From: Mycobacterium sp. ITM-2016-00317
GTDB taxonomy: Bacteria; Actinomycetota; Actinomycetes; Mycobacteriales; Mycobacteriaceae
DNA length: 64,000 bases
Reading direction: 5' to 3'
Assembly: GCF_002968295.1 (NCBI RefSeq)
Contig: NZ_CP134399.1
Span: 3,968,001 to 4,032,000 of the forward strand
Notes under the pieces: generated by a model
Database searches by the model: none
Seen by the model: the letters and a program-made list of their open reading frames with translations, nothing else
What the model was told of the DNA's origin: nothing
Shown here: in pieces, positions 10,577 to 19,288 of the stretch
Layout of the letters: each line of letters opens with the position of its first letter
Numbering within the stretch: position 1 is the stretch's first letter
Made by a program: the position numbers and the translations under genes

Positions 10577-11833
10577 GTGCGTCCCTGGATCGTGTGGGCC
10601 ACCGGGGTGCTCGCCTACATCGTCGCCGTACTGGACCGCACCACCCTCGGGGTGTCCGGCCTGGCCGCCGCGGACCGCTTCGCCGCGGGTCCGAGCCTGC
10701 TGTCGTCGTTCGTCGTGCTGCAGGTCGTGGTGTACGCGGCCGCCCAGATCCCCGCCGGCCTGCTGCTCGACCGCTTCGGCTCCCGGGTGATGATCGCCTC
10801 CGGGGCCGCACTGATGGCGTCGGGCCAGCTCGCGCTGGCCTTCACCGAATCCCTGCCGGTGGCGATCGCGGCCCGGGCGGTCGTCGGTCTCGGCGACGCG
10901 ATGACGTTCATCTCCGTGCTGCGGCTCGTCCCCCACTGGTTCGCGCCCCGCCGGATCCCGCTCGTCGCACAGCTGACCGGCATCGTCGGCCAGCTCGGTC
11001 AAGTGTTGTCCGCGCTGCCTTTCCTGTCGCTGCTCACGGCGTCGGGCTGGTCGGTGGCCTACGCCTCGGTGGCGGCCCTGGGCGTGCTGTCTGTCGTGCT
11101 GACGCTGGCCCTCGTCCGTAACACGCCGGACGGCGCGGCGGCCACCCCCGAGACGATGTCGGTCGGCGAGACCCTGCAGAGCGTCAAGACGGTGTGGCTG
11201 CGCCCCGGCACCCGGCTGGGGTTCTTCACCCACATGGGCACGCAGTTCTCGATCACGGTGTTCGCGCTCATGTGGGGGCTGCCCTATCTGACCGAGGCCC
11301 AGGGGTTGTCGCCGGGCATGGCCGGCGCGCTGCTCAGCCTGTCGGTGGTGTCGGCGATCGGCTGCGGAGTGCTGATCGGCGTCCTCACCGGGCGTTATCC
11401 GCACCGCCGCTCGCGGATGGTGCTGATCATCATCGTCAGCAACGCGCTGGCCTGGTCGGCGGTGCTCGCCCTGCCGGGTCCGGCCCCACTGTGGCTGCTG
11501 ACCGTCCTGGTCGTGGTGATCTCGGTCGGCGGCCCCGGCTCGATGGTCGGATTCGACTTCGCCCGGACCTTCAACTCCGGCGCCACCCTGGGCACCGCGC
11601 AGGGGATGGTCAACATGGGCGGGTTCATCGCGTCACTGCTGCTGATGCAGTCGATGGGAATGGTGATGCAGGCCGCGGGCGGCATCTCGTTCGACTCGTT
11701 CCGCGTGGCCTGGACGCTGCAGTATCTCGTGTGGGCGCTCGCCGTGACAGGCATCCTGGTCACCCGGCGTAAAACGCGCAGGCTGCTGCGCGAAGAAGAC
11801 GACCGGATGCTGCTGGAAGGGATCGACACCTAG
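10577..11833 (+). CDS. Major facilitator superfamily transporter
   Basis: Integral membrane transporter of 418 aa, the usual MFS length. Hydrophobic segments start at residue 3 (IVWATGVLAYIVAVL) and recur in a 12-helix pattern. The motif-A region between helices 2 and 3 reads GLLLDRFGSRVMI, matching the MFS G-x3-D-R-x-G-R/S-R pattern. A second cytoplasmic loop has GRYPHRRSRMVLI. The C-terminus is cytoplasmic and basic/acidic (TRRKTRRLLREEDD). Start is the GTG at 10577 after a G-rich stretch. Substrate cannot be inferred. It is divergent from the MerR-like gene and is followed by the IspD-like gene after 104 bases. Confidence 0.88.
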   Translation: MRPWIVWATGVLAYIVAVLDRTTLGVSGLAAADRFAAGPSLLSSFVVLQVVVYAAAQIPAGLLLDRFGSRVMIASGAALMASGQLALAFTESLPVAIAARAVVGLGDAMTFISVLRLVPHWFAPRRIPLVAQLTGIVGQLGQVLSALPFLSLLTASGWSVAYASVAALGVLSVVLTLALVRNTPDGAAATPETMSVGETLQSVKTVWLRPGTRLGFFTHMGTQFSITVFALMWGLPYLTEAQGLSPGMAGALLSLSVVSAIGCGVLIGVLTGRYPHRRSRMVLIIIVSNALAWSAVLALPGPAPLWLLTVLVVVISVGGPGSMVGFDFARTFNSGATLGTAQGMVNMGGFIASLLLMQSMGMVMQAAGGISFDSFRVAWTLQYLVWALAVTGILVTRRKTRRLLREEDDRMLLEGIDT

Positions 11834-11937
11834 CCGCGGACCACTCGGTGGGTAGGCCCGCTCGGCCCCGCGCTGAGACGGCCCACGGCTGTCCCCTCTC
11901 AGACGTCGGGCGCAAGCGCCCACGATAAGGTTCGCCC

Positions 11938-12654
11938 ATGGACGCGGTCGGTGTGGTGTTGGCCGCGGGTCTGGGCACCCGGGTCGGCGCGGACGGGAAC
12001 AAGGCCTACCTGCCGCTGGCCGGCCGCAGCATGCTGGCCTGGTCGCTGGACACCGTGCTCGGCCTGCCCGGCATCGCACGCGTGATCCTGGTCCACCGCG
12101 GAGGCGAGTCCACGCTCGCGCACGACACACTGGTCGACGAAATCGATACCACCGCAATCGAATTCGTCGAGGGCGGAGACACCAGGCACGCGTCGGAGAC
12201 CAACATGGTGCGATACCTCGCCGACGACATCGAATCCGGTGCCGTGGACGTCGTGGCCGTTCACGATGCCGCCCGCCCGCTCGCCGGACCCGACATGTTC
12301 ATCGAGGCGATCACGCTGGCCCGCCGCTTCGGCGGCGCCCTGCCCGCGCTGCCCATCCGGGATCTGGCCCGGGCCGGGGAGACCGGCCTGGAACCGCTGC
12401 CACCGGACCGCGCGCTGATCCGGGTGCAGACCCCGCAGGCCTTCCGCGCGCCAGATCTGTTGCACGCCTACCGCTGCGCCGACCGCGACGGATTCGAGGG
12501 CACCGACACGTCCTCGTGCATCGAGCGCTACACCGACGTGGAGGTCCGGACATTCCCCGGGCGGACCGAGAACCTCAAGGTCACCTATCCGCGCGATGTC
12601 GCGGTGGCCCACCACCTGCTGATCAGTGCGGGCGGTGCCGCCGGCCCTCGATGA
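11938..12654 (+). CDS. IspD-like cytidylyltransferase
   Basis: Predicted nucleotidyltransferase of 238 aa, resembling 2-C-methyl-D-erythritol 4-phosphate cytidylyltransferase (MEP pathway). Key IspD motifs are present: LAAGLGTRVG for CTP at residues 7-16, Lys in NKAYLPLAG, VHDAARPL, VQTPQAF and a late NLKVTYPRD with Lys. It is therefore probably catalytically competent. The mycobacterial ispD normally sits next to ispF, which is not seen here, so this may be a paralogue with another alcohol-phosphate substrate. Its 3' end overlaps the convergent gene by 32 bases. Confidence 0.8.
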   Translation: MDAVGVVLAAGLGTRVGADGNKAYLPLAGRSMLAWSLDTVLGLPGIARVILVHRGGESTLAHDTLVDEIDTTAIEFVEGGDTRHASETNMVRYLADDIESGAVDVVAVHDAARPLAGPDMFIEAITLARRFGGALPALPIRDLARAGETGLEPLPPDRALIRVQTPQAFRAPDLLHAYRCADRDGFEGTDTSSCIERYTDVEVRTFPGRTENLKVTYPRDVAVAHHLLISAGGAAGPR

Positions 12655-13294
12655 GCGCGGCCAGGAACGCGGCATCGGCAGGCAGTTCGAACCTCATGGT
12701 GTCGGTGTCACCGTCGACGAGCGTCGGAGCCGTTCCGTGCGCCAGCACGGCCGAAAGCTCGTCGAAGGAGCCGTCCACGTCGCCGGCGAGCAAGCGGCCC
12801 AGCACCGCCGAGTCGAAACCACGCGGGTACTGCACGGTGCGCAACGCGGAACGGTCCAGCGTCGCGGTCACCGTGCCCCGCTCGTCGACGACCTTGACAC
12901 TGTCGGTCACCGGCCGGGTCGGCCACACCACCGGGGCACCACCGCGCACCGCTGCCACAACGGACTCGACTGTCGCGTCGGCGAAAAGCGGCCAGGCCAG
13001 GTCGTGCAGCAGCACCGGGCCTCTGGGCAGGCCGGCCAGACCGGCCGCGATGCACTGCGCCCGGGTGCCGGGCGGCTCGACCGCCACCACGCGGACGCCG
13101 GCAAGAGACTGCCCGGCCAGAGCGTTGCGGACGTCGTCGGCCAGCGGGGCGGCCGCAGCGACCACCACCTCCCCCGCACGGGCCAGTCCACCGACGATCC
13201 GGACCAGCGGGCTCACACCGGCCACCGGCAGGAAAACCGCGTCTCGGCGTTCGGCGTAGCTTCCGGAGAGGGGCAGGATCGCCGGCACGGTCAC
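12623..13294 (-). CDS. Degenerate IspD-like protein
   Basis: 223 aa with the overall order of an IspD fold: LPLSGSYAERRDAVFLPVAG at the N-terminus, LLHDLAWPLF where IspD has VHDAARPL, and RTVQYPRGFDS where IspD has VQTPQGF. The glycine-rich CTP loop (AAGxGxR) is lost and the Lys region is altered, so normal cytidylyltransferase activity is doubtful. It is convergent with, and overlaps, a better-preserved IspD-like gene, suggesting a local paralogue pair; it may act as a partner subunit or have a new role (inference). The start ATG is at 13294; the next gene downstream (13315) belongs to the Mam pair. Confidence 0.65.
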   Translation of the reverse strand: MTVPAILPLSGSYAERRDAVFLPVAGVSPLVRIVGGLARAGEVVVAAAAPLADDVRNALAGQSLAGVRVVAVEPPGTRAQCIAAGLAGLPRGPVLLHDLAWPLFADATVESVVAAVRGGAPVVWPTRPVTDSVKVVDERGTVTATLDRSALRTVQYPRGFDSAVLGRLLAGDVDGSFDELSAVLAHGTAPTLVDGDTDTMRFELPADAAFLAALIEGRRHRPH

Positions 13295-13314
13295 GGCGTC
13301 CGAGGCTATACCTG

Positions 13315-13965
13315 TCAGACCGGGTCGAACGATTCGATCAGCCAGTTGCCGTCGACCTTCTTCAAGCCGACCTTCACACTGCTTGCGGCGAACGCCCCGT
13401 CGGGGTTCTCCTGGCTGGTGGTGGTCTGGTTGATGAACAGCAGCACCTCGGCCGAGTCGGTCTCCATTCGCGACACCGCGGCCTGCATCACGTTGGCGAC
13501 GGTCTCGACCGACTTCTCCTTCGCCGCGGGGGCGACGACCTTGGCTGTGAAGTCGGTGTAGTAATCCAGGAACTCACCGGTCAGGTGCGACTTGGCGGTG
13601 CTGAAGTCGTCGTCGAGCGTCTCCGGCGAATAGGACAGCAGAGCGACGGTGCCGGTCTTGGCGGCGTCGAGTGCGACCTCTGTCGACGCGGCGTCGGTCT
13701 GACGGTCCGGGCGGTACTGGAGGAAGTACACACCCGCGGCCGCGCCGGCCGATGCCACGAGCGCCACCGCCACCAGGATCGCCGCAACGTGGCGCCGCGC
13801 CCCGGCGGCGACCTGCCGCACGGCCGAGGGTTTCGCCGGCTCGGCGGGATCGGCGGCTGTGGTGTCCTCGGACTCGGCGACCTCCGGCGAGGCGTCGGCG
13901 TCGCCGATGCCGGTGGTCGTCTCGTCGGTGATCGTCTCGTCGGTGGTCTTCTCGTCGGTGCTCAC
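13315..13965 (-). CDS. Mce-associated membrane protein (Mam), second gene
   Basis: 216 aa. An acidic, Thr-rich cytoplasmic N-terminus (residues 1-60) is followed by one transmembrane segment HVAAILVAVALVASAGAAAG and an extracytoplasmic domain of the kind found in Mam proteins (DAAKTGTVALLSYSPETLDDDF, a C-terminal KKVDGNWLIESFDPV). Mam proteins are encoded after mceF in mce operons and are thought to stabilise Mce complexes. Here the pair lies about 12 kb from mceF. The GTG start overlaps the preceding gene's stop by 4 bases (GTGA), so the two are co-translated. Confidence 0.85.
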   Translation of the reverse strand: MSTDEKTTDETITDETTTGIGDADASPEVAESEDTTAADPAEPAKPSAVRQVAAGARRHVAAILVAVALVASAGAAAGVYFLQYRPDRQTDAASTEVALDAAKTGTVALLSYSPETLDDDFSTAKSHLTGEFLDYYTDFTAKVVAPAAKEKSVETVANVMQAAVSRMETDSAEVLLFINQTTTSQENPDGAFAASSVKVGLKKVDGNWLIESFDPV

Positions 13966-14762
13966 GGAACGAACTCCACCTTCGACATCTTGATCTGGTC
14001 ACCTTCTCGCTGCAGGCTGACGATGAGGCGCCAGGACCGCGGCTGCTCCTTGGCTCCCGACGAGTTGGTCACCCGCGACTGCGCGGCCACCAGCACGTCG
14101 GCGGTGCCGCCGTCCATCTTCTGTACCGCGGAGGCGTTGACCGAGACGTCGGTGACCACCTTCGACTCCTGCGCGATCTGCACGAAGTCCTTTGACGCAC
14201 CCTCGAATTCGTCCCGGAACTGTCCGGTCGAGTTCTCGATGATGCGGTCGACGTCCTCTTGCGCGTTGGTGTGGTCCAGCGACATCAGGCTGATGACGGC
14301 CTGCCGTGCCGCGGCCGAGTACTCGGCCTGCTCCTGACGGTCGGCGACGGCGGCGCGGTGCTGCACGACCATGTAGACCGTCGCCCCGATCAACGCGCAG
14401 GTCGCCAGGATCGCCAGCACGACCGCCGTGTAGCGGGCGATCTGCCTGCCGGGCACCCGCCGCGCGGGGGCGTCGGGGTCAGCGGCCGCCTCGAAGGCCA
14501 GGGCGGCCTCCCCGGTGTCCGGCAGAGCTTGCCCCTCGTCGGTCCCGGTCGCGGGTTCGGTCTCGGCTTCCTGCCGGAGCCGGATCGCACGTGCCCTGGC
14601 CCGGGCAGCAGCCGCGAGGGCTTCCGCCTCCGCGGCCTCCGCCTCGGCCTTCTCGGCGAGGGTACGGGCGTTGTCGGCATCGGGCGCGGTGCCGGGTTCC
14701 ACGGTCGATTCTTCGACGCGATCGGCGTCGATCACCGAGTCGCGGCGCCGGAAAGACGGCAC
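13962..14762 (-). CDS. Mce-associated membrane protein (Mam), first gene
   Basis: About 266 aa. Layout: basic N-terminus, an Ala/Glu-rich coiled-coil (EKAEAEAAEAEALAAAARAR, about residues 40-65), a linker, one transmembrane helix (YTAVVLAILATCALIGATVY) and an extracytoplasmic Mam domain ending KMSKVEFVP. This coiled-coil plus single-helix layout is usual for the first Mam protein of mce operons. Start chosen at the GTG at 14762 with AAGGAGG 5 nt upstream; an upstream ATG at 14843 would add an unrelated segment and run through the operator. It is the first gene of a two-gene unit whose promoter region carries a GAGAAT-type palindrome at 14807. Confidence 0.83.
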   Translation of the reverse strand: MPSFRRRDSVIDADRVEESTVEPGTAPDADNARTLAEKAEAEAAEAEALAAAARARARAIRLRQEAETEPATGTDEGQALPDTGEAALAFEAAADPDAPARRVPGRQIARYTAVVLAILATCALIGATVYMVVQHRAAVADRQEQAEYSAAARQAVISLMSLDHTNAQEDVDRIIENSTGQFRDEFEGASKDFVQIAQESKVVTDVSVNASAVQKMDGGTADVLVAAQSRVTNSSGAKEQPRSWRLIVSLQREGDQIKMSKVEFVP

Positions 14763-14806
14763 ACCGACCTCCTTGTCTGCACAGTCATTTGCATGATCGT
14801 CACTAT

Positions 14807-14821
14807 GAGAATGTCGTTCTT
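14807..14821. promoter_or_regulatory. GAGAAT-N3-ATTCTC-type operator, Mam promoter
   Basis: Reads GAGAAT-gtc-GTTCTT. It lies 45 bases upstream of the Mam gene start and matches the palindrome repeated through the island (perfect copies at 17593 and 51508). Confidence 0.6.
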
Positions 14822-14827
14822 CTGTTT

Positions 14828-14851
14828 GGAGTATCGCATTCACGATACTCC
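14828..14851. promoter_or_regulatory. Perfect 9-bp inverted repeat upstream of the Mam genes
   Basis: GGAGTATCG at 14828-14836 and CGATACTCC at 14843-14851, separated by 6 bases. It sits beside the operator at 14807, between the Mam promoter and the end of the FadD3-like gene. It could be a second regulator site or a short hairpin at the end of the upstream transcript; there is no T-run to support a terminator. Confidence 0.5.
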
Positions 14852-14914
14852 GGTGTCAGAGGTCCGGACAAAAGCGCCGACTGCGAAAATACTGCTCGGA
14901 GGCTGTGCAGACGC

Positions 14915-16383
14915 TCAGCTCCGAAGCTCCTGCAGTCGGTCCTTCATCACCTTGCCGGTGGCGTTCAACGGCAACTCGTCGAGGAACTCTACATACCGCG
15001 GCACCTTGAAACCGGCCATTCGCTCGCGACACCACGCGACCAACTCGTCGGCGGTGAGTTCGCCACCGCCGGGGCCCGGCACCACGAAGGCTTTGCCGAC
15101 CTGACCCAGACGCTCGTCGGGGACACCGATCACCGCGGCCTGCGCGACGGCCGGATGCTCCATCAGGAAGCCCTCGATCTCGGCGGGATAGGCGTTGAAT
15201 CCGCCGACGATGTACATGTCCTTCTTGCGGCCCACGATGCGCAGGCGTCCCGCGCCGTCGAGCGTCCCCAGGTCGCCGGTGTGCAGCCAGCCGTCCGCGT
15301 CGATCGCCTCGGCGGTCGCGACGGGATCGTCGAGATACCCCTGCATCACCGTGTAACCCCGCACCAGCACCTCACCGTCGTCGGCGATGCGCATCTCGAC
15401 ACCGTCGCAGGCCACCCCCGCGGTGGTCGCGATGTCCTCGAACGAATCCCCCGGCCGCGACAGCGTCACGGTGCCCGCCTCGGTGAGGCCGTAGCCCGTC
15501 GCCAGTGTCTTGAACGGCAACTCCTCGTGCACCCGGCGGATGAGTTCGACCGGGATGTCGGCCGCGCCCGTGACCCCGGCGCGCAGCGTGGCCAGCTTCG
15601 ACTTGTCGGCCACGCCGAGCAGCGAGTGATACAGCGTGGGAGGCCCGGGCAGCATCGTGACGCGCTCTGCGGCAATCAGTTCGACGACGCGGTCCACGTC
15701 GAACACCGGAACAGGCAGCATGGTGGCGCCGCGGATGAACGAGGCGATGAGTCCGGCCTTGTACCCGAAGGTGTGGAAGTACGGGTTGACCATCAGATAG
15801 CGGTCACCCTTGCGCAGATCGGCGAGCTCGCACCACTCTTCGTAGAGTCGAAGGTTCTGCCGGTGGTTCATCATCACGCCCTTGGGGCGGCCGGTGGTCC
15901 CCGAGGTGTAGATGATGTCGGAGATGTCGTCGCCATCGATGGGACGGCTGAACGGCCTACCGCTACTGAGGAAGTCGGACTTCAGGTCGATGACGGGCAC
16001 GCCGGCTGAGACGTGGACAGGGTGTGGTCCACGCCGAGGAAACCCTGCTGCACCAGAACGGCCCGCGCCCCGCTGCGGCTGATGATGTCGGCCGCCTCGT
16101 CCGCCTTGAAGCGGGTGTTGACCGGCACCAGCACACCGCCGGCGGTCAATAGCCCGAACGCGGCGATGATCCACTCGGCGCTGTTGGGCGCCCAGATCGC
16201 CGCCCGGTCGCCTTTCTCGATGCCAAGTTCGGCGAAGGCGCCTGCTGCACAACGGATTCGGTCGACGAGCTCGGTGAAGGACAGGCGCAGCGGACCGTCG
16301 ACGACTGCTTCCGCGTCGCCGAACCGGTCCGCTGCGCCCGCGACCATCTCAGGGATGGTCGACCAACGGCTTCGGTACGTCAC
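14915..16383 (-). pseudogene. FadD3-like acyl-CoA ligase, single frameshift
   Basis: AMP-forming CoA ligase. Motifs: IIYTSGTTGRPKGV (ATP loop), YFHTFGYKAGL, TGYGLTEAGT, GWLHTGDLG, GRKKDMYIVGG and the C-terminal NATGKVMK with the acyl-adenylation Lys. Wording is closest to FadD3, which activates a steroid C/D-ring acid (HIP) in mycobacteria. The N-terminal frame (GTG at 16383, to ...GFLGVDHTLST) runs out near 16010-16020 and the rest continues one frame over (...VPVIDLKSDFLSS). Restoring one base gives a 489-aa ligase of normal length, so the change is a single-base loss or a sequence error. The start overlaps the amidohydrolase stop (GTGA), so it is the second gene of an operon. Confidence 0.8.
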
Positions 16384-17570
16384 GTCGTGACGAGACGTCC
16401 CAGGTTGCCACCCATGATCTTGGCCTGGTCCTCGACCGCGAGGTGCTCGAGCGCGGTGACGTAGTGCGTCGGCTCGGCCAGACCTTCAGGGTGGGGCCAG
16501 TCGGAGCCGTAGAGCACCTGGTCCACACCGATCAGGTTGATCAGGTCGTCGATGCCCTCCTCGTAGAACGGGCTGACGTAGATCCGGTTCTTGATCTCTT
16601 CCATCGGGTTGCCGAGGAAGGCCTCGGGCGCCTTCTTGTACACCTCGGCCATCGAGTCCAGCAACGGGAACATCCACTTTGAGCCGGCCTCGACGATGCC
16701 GACCTTGAGCTTCGGGAAGCGGAACAGCGCACCGTGAATCACCCAGGACGCCACCGCATCCTGGATCGGACGCCATTCGTTGAGGATCGACATCGCGTTG
16801 GTCTGGAACGGCAGCATCTCCTGCGCCGCACCGTCCCACTCGGAGGTATAGCGCGAGTAGCCGCTGTCCGAGGAGTGCATGCCGACGAAGATGTCGTGGT
16901 GCACGACGCGCTCCCAGAACGGGTCGAACTCGGGCAGCGCGAACGACCGCGGACCACGGAAGCCGGGGACCGGGGCGGGGCGGATCAGGATGGCCCGGGC
17001 GCCACGCTTGACGGCCCACTCGAGTTCCTCGATGGCCTTCTCGACGATCGGCAGCGTGATCACCGGCGTGGTGAAGATGCGGCCCTGGTAGTTGAAGCCC
17101 CACACCTCGTGCAGCCACTCGTTGAGCGCGTGGATGATGACGTGGATGGCGACCGGATCATCGGACAGCCGCTCCTCGATCAGGCTGGCCAGCGTCGGGA
17201 ACATCAGCGAGCGCTGGATGCCGAGCTCGTCCATCACCTTGATGCGCGGCTCGGGTTCGAAGAACGCCGGGATGGCCTTCATCGGCTCGCCGAACAGTTC
17301 ACGCTTGCTCTTGCCGTCAGGGTTGCCGAACTTGAAGTACTCCTCCCAGGCGCCTGGCTTGGCGACCACGGAGAACGTCGGGTTCGGGATGTAGTTGCTG
17401 ATCTGGCCCTTGAGCGCGATCTTCGTGCGCCCGTTGATCTCGACGTACTGAACGATGTCCTTGTACTCCTTGGGCAGGTACTTGGTCATCGCCTCTGGCG
17501 GCTCGTACAGGTGGTTGTCCGCATCGAACAGCGGGAACGGGATCTCCACCCGGTGCGACAGTTGTCCCAT
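16380..17570 (-). CDS. Amidohydrolase-2 family protein
   Basis: 396 aa TIM-barrel metal-dependent hydrolase/decarboxylase (PF04909-type). The N-terminal metal motif reads LFDADNHLYE, and the C-terminal motif is LYGSDWPHPEG with the expected Asp and His. Middle His residues occur in GMHSSDSGY and VIHGAL. Members act on carboxylated or cyclic intermediates; several such genes occur in this window, which suggests ring hydrolysis or decarboxylation steps (inference). The start ATG at 17570 has AAAGGAG nearby upstream. Its promoter carries a perfect GAGAAT-N3-ATTCTC palindrome (17593). Confidence 0.85.
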   Translation of the reverse strand: MGQLSHRVEIPFPLFDADNHLYEPPEAMTKYLPKEYKDIVQYVEINGRTKIALKGQISNYIPNPTFSVVAKPGAWEEYFKFGNPDGKSKRELFGEPMKAIPAFFEPEPRIKVMDELGIQRSLMFPTLASLIEERLSDDPVAIHVIIHALNEWLHEVWGFNYQGRIFTTPVITLPIVEKAIEELEWAVKRGARAILIRPAPVPGFRGPRSFALPEFDPFWERVVHHDIFVGMHSSDSGYSRYTSEWDGAAQEMLPFQTNAMSILNEWRPIQDAVASWVIHGALFRFPKLKVGIVEAGSKWMFPLLDSMAEVYKKAPEAFLGNPMEEIKNRIYVSPFYEEGIDDLINLIGVDQVLYGSDWPHPEGLAEPTHYVTALEHLAVEDQAKIMGGNLGRLVTT

Positions 17571-17592
17571 GAAAGACTCCTTTTCCTATCGA

Positions 17593-17607
17593 GAGAATCG
17601 TATTCTC
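17593..17607. promoter_or_regulatory. Perfect GAGAAT-N3-ATTCTC operator
   Basis: GAGAAT-cgt-ATTCTC, a perfect 15-bp palindrome 22 bases upstream of the amidohydrolase start and overlapping the last bases of the upstream acyl-CoA ligase. Its position near the start suggests repression. Confidence 0.7.
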
Positions 17608-19195
17608 ATTTGCGGGAGGCCGCAACGACCAACCCTTTCCCGGCGGCGACCTGCCGCCGGATCACGTACTTCTGGACCTTCCCGCTCGCTGTGCGGGGGA
17701 AGTCGTCGATCTGGTGCAGCTCCTCGGGCCACTTCTGCGTCGCGACCCCGACCCGGGCGAAATGCGCGCGCATGTCGTCGAGGCTCGGCATCGGCTGGCC
17801 GTCGCGAATCCGCACCACCGCTGCCGCATGCTCGCCCAGGCGCGGGTCCGGCGCGGCGACCACGACCGCCTCGGCGACGGCCGGCATCGTCAGCAGCACC
17901 TCCTCGACCTCCAGCGCGCTGATGTTCTCGCCGCCCCGGATGATCACGTCGGACTTGCGGTCGGTGATGGTCAGGTAGCCGTCCGCATCGAGCACGCCGA
18001 CGTCGCCGGTGCGGTACCAGCCGTCCTCGTCGAACGAGTGCGCGGTGAGTTCGTCGTCGGTGTAGCCCAGGCACAGATCCGGTCCGCGGCTGAAGATCTC
18101 ACCGTCGGGCCCCAGCCGGATCTCCACCCCGGGGCGGGGATCACCGTCGGTGAAGAGCCGCTTGTCCGCCGGAGCGCTGGGGCGCGACCCGGTGATCGAC
18201 GGATGCTCGGTGCTGCCGTAGGAGCGGAACACGAACATCCCCAGATCGCTGAGGCGCTGCGTGACGGCCGCGGGCACTGTGGAGCCGCCGAGGCCGACGG
18301 TCTTGAAGGAGCGCAGGTGCTCGGGCCGGCAGTCCGGGTGGTCGAGCAGGCTGGTGACGAAGTAGGGCGGCCCACCGCCGATCGAGAGTCCCTCACTCTC
18401 GATGAGCTGCAGCACCCGGCCGGGATCCCAGACGTCGCACAGATCGATCGGCGCCCCCTCCAGCACCGGGATCAGGAACGCCCCGACCATGCCGATGAAG
18501 TGACCGACCGGCGTCGCGGTCAGCTGGCGTCCACGGTCGGGCGGGTAGTTCTCCAACAGTTGGCGCGTCTCGAAGCTCAGGGTCTGATGGCTGTGGATCA
18601 CCCCTTTGGGGTCCCGGGTGGTGCCCGAGGTGAACGCGATCAGCGCCGGGCTCGCCGGGTCGGCGGCCACCGTGCCGGTCAGCGGTTCGCCGGCCAGCAG
18701 TGCCTCGAACGGGTACTCATTGGCCGCCCCCGAACCCGCACCGGCGACCAGGCCCACCACCGGCACGTCGGAGCACAGGTCGGGCTGGTAGCGCATGCGG
18801 CCGAACTCCTCGGTGGTCACGAAGACCCGGGGTTTGGCCGTGGACAGGATGTGGGCCAGTTCCTTGCGGCCGTAGAAGTGCACGATCGGCACGATCACCG
18901 CCCCGAGAAACGCCGACGCCCAGAACACGACGGCGGCCTCACGCCAGTTGGGCAACTGCAGCGCCACGACGTCGCCGGGTCCGACGCCGCGGTCGGCCAG
19001 GCCCGCGGCCAGCCGCCGGGCCTCGTGCTCGACGTCGCCGAACGTGCCCCGGTAGGGCCGGACGGACGAGTGCACGTAGAAGCCGGTCTCGCGACTGTCC
19101 GCCAGCCCTCGGGCCAACAGGTCGCCCAGGGTGTCCCGGGTCCAGTAGCCCTCCCGCTCGTAGCGCCTGACGAGCTCAGCAGGAATCGTTCGCAT
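17606..19195 (-). CDS. Acyl-CoA synthetase (FadD family)
   Basis: 529 aa AMP-forming ligase. Motifs: LIAFTSGTTRDPKGVIHSH (ATP loop, about residue 190), FRSYGSTEHPS, GWYRTGDVG, ITDRKSDVIIRGGENIS and the C-terminal RTASGKVQKYVIR with catalytic Lys. The frame is intact. A longer reading frame reaches 19966, but the family N-terminus begins MRTIPAELVRRYEREG, so I chose the ATG at 19195 with AAGGGTGG upstream. The substrate is likely a carboxylic acid released in this pathway. It is divergent from the crotonase gene at 19289, with paired GAGAAT half-sites between them. Confidence 0.9.
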   Translation of the reverse strand: MRTIPAELVRRYEREGYWTRDTLGDLLARGLADSRETGFYVHSSVRPYRGTFGDVEHEARRLAAGLADRGVGPGDVVALQLPNWREAAVVFWASAFLGAVIVPIVHFYGRKELAHILSTAKPRVFVTTEEFGRMRYQPDLCSDVPVVGLVAGAGSGAANEYPFEALLAGEPLTGTVAADPASPALIAFTSGTTRDPKGVIHSHQTLSFETRQLLENYPPDRGRQLTATPVGHFIGMVGAFLIPVLEGAPIDLCDVWDPGRVLQLIESEGLSIGGGPPYFVTSLLDHPDCRPEHLRSFKTVGLGGSTVPAAVTQRLSDLGMFVFRSYGSTEHPSITGSRPSAPADKRLFTDGDPRPGVEIRLGPDGEIFSRGPDLCLGYTDDELTAHSFDEDGWYRTGDVGVLDADGYLTITDRKSDVIIRGGENISALEVEEVLLTMPAVAEAVVVAAPDPRLGEHAAAVVRIRDGQPMPSLDDMRAHFARVGVATQKWPEELHQIDDFPRTASGKVQKYVIRRQVAAGKGLVVAASRK

Positions 19196-19242
19196 GGCTG
19201 TGCGCCACCCTTCCCATCCGCGAGGAGATGCCAGGTGATGGT

Positions 19243-19261
19243 ATTCTCCTCCTGCGAGAAT
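19243..19261. promoter_or_regulatory. Paired ATTCTC/GAGAAT half-sites in a divergent promoter
   Basis: ATTCTC at 19243-19248 and GAGAAT at 19256-19261 separated by 7 bases, within a near-perfect inverted repeat GG(T/C)ATTCTC. The 7-base outward spacing recurs at 51641-51659, as expected if adjacent 15-bp sites are phased by about two helical turns. It lies between divergent fadD and crotonase genes. Confidence 0.55.
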
Positions 19262-19288
19262 GCCAATACCGTGAACGGAGAATGCTTG

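Noticed and set aside
17593..17607. KstR operator
   Set aside because: The KstR motif as I recall it has a 2-base centre with AAC/GTT arms; these sites have a 3-base centre and GAGAAT arms.
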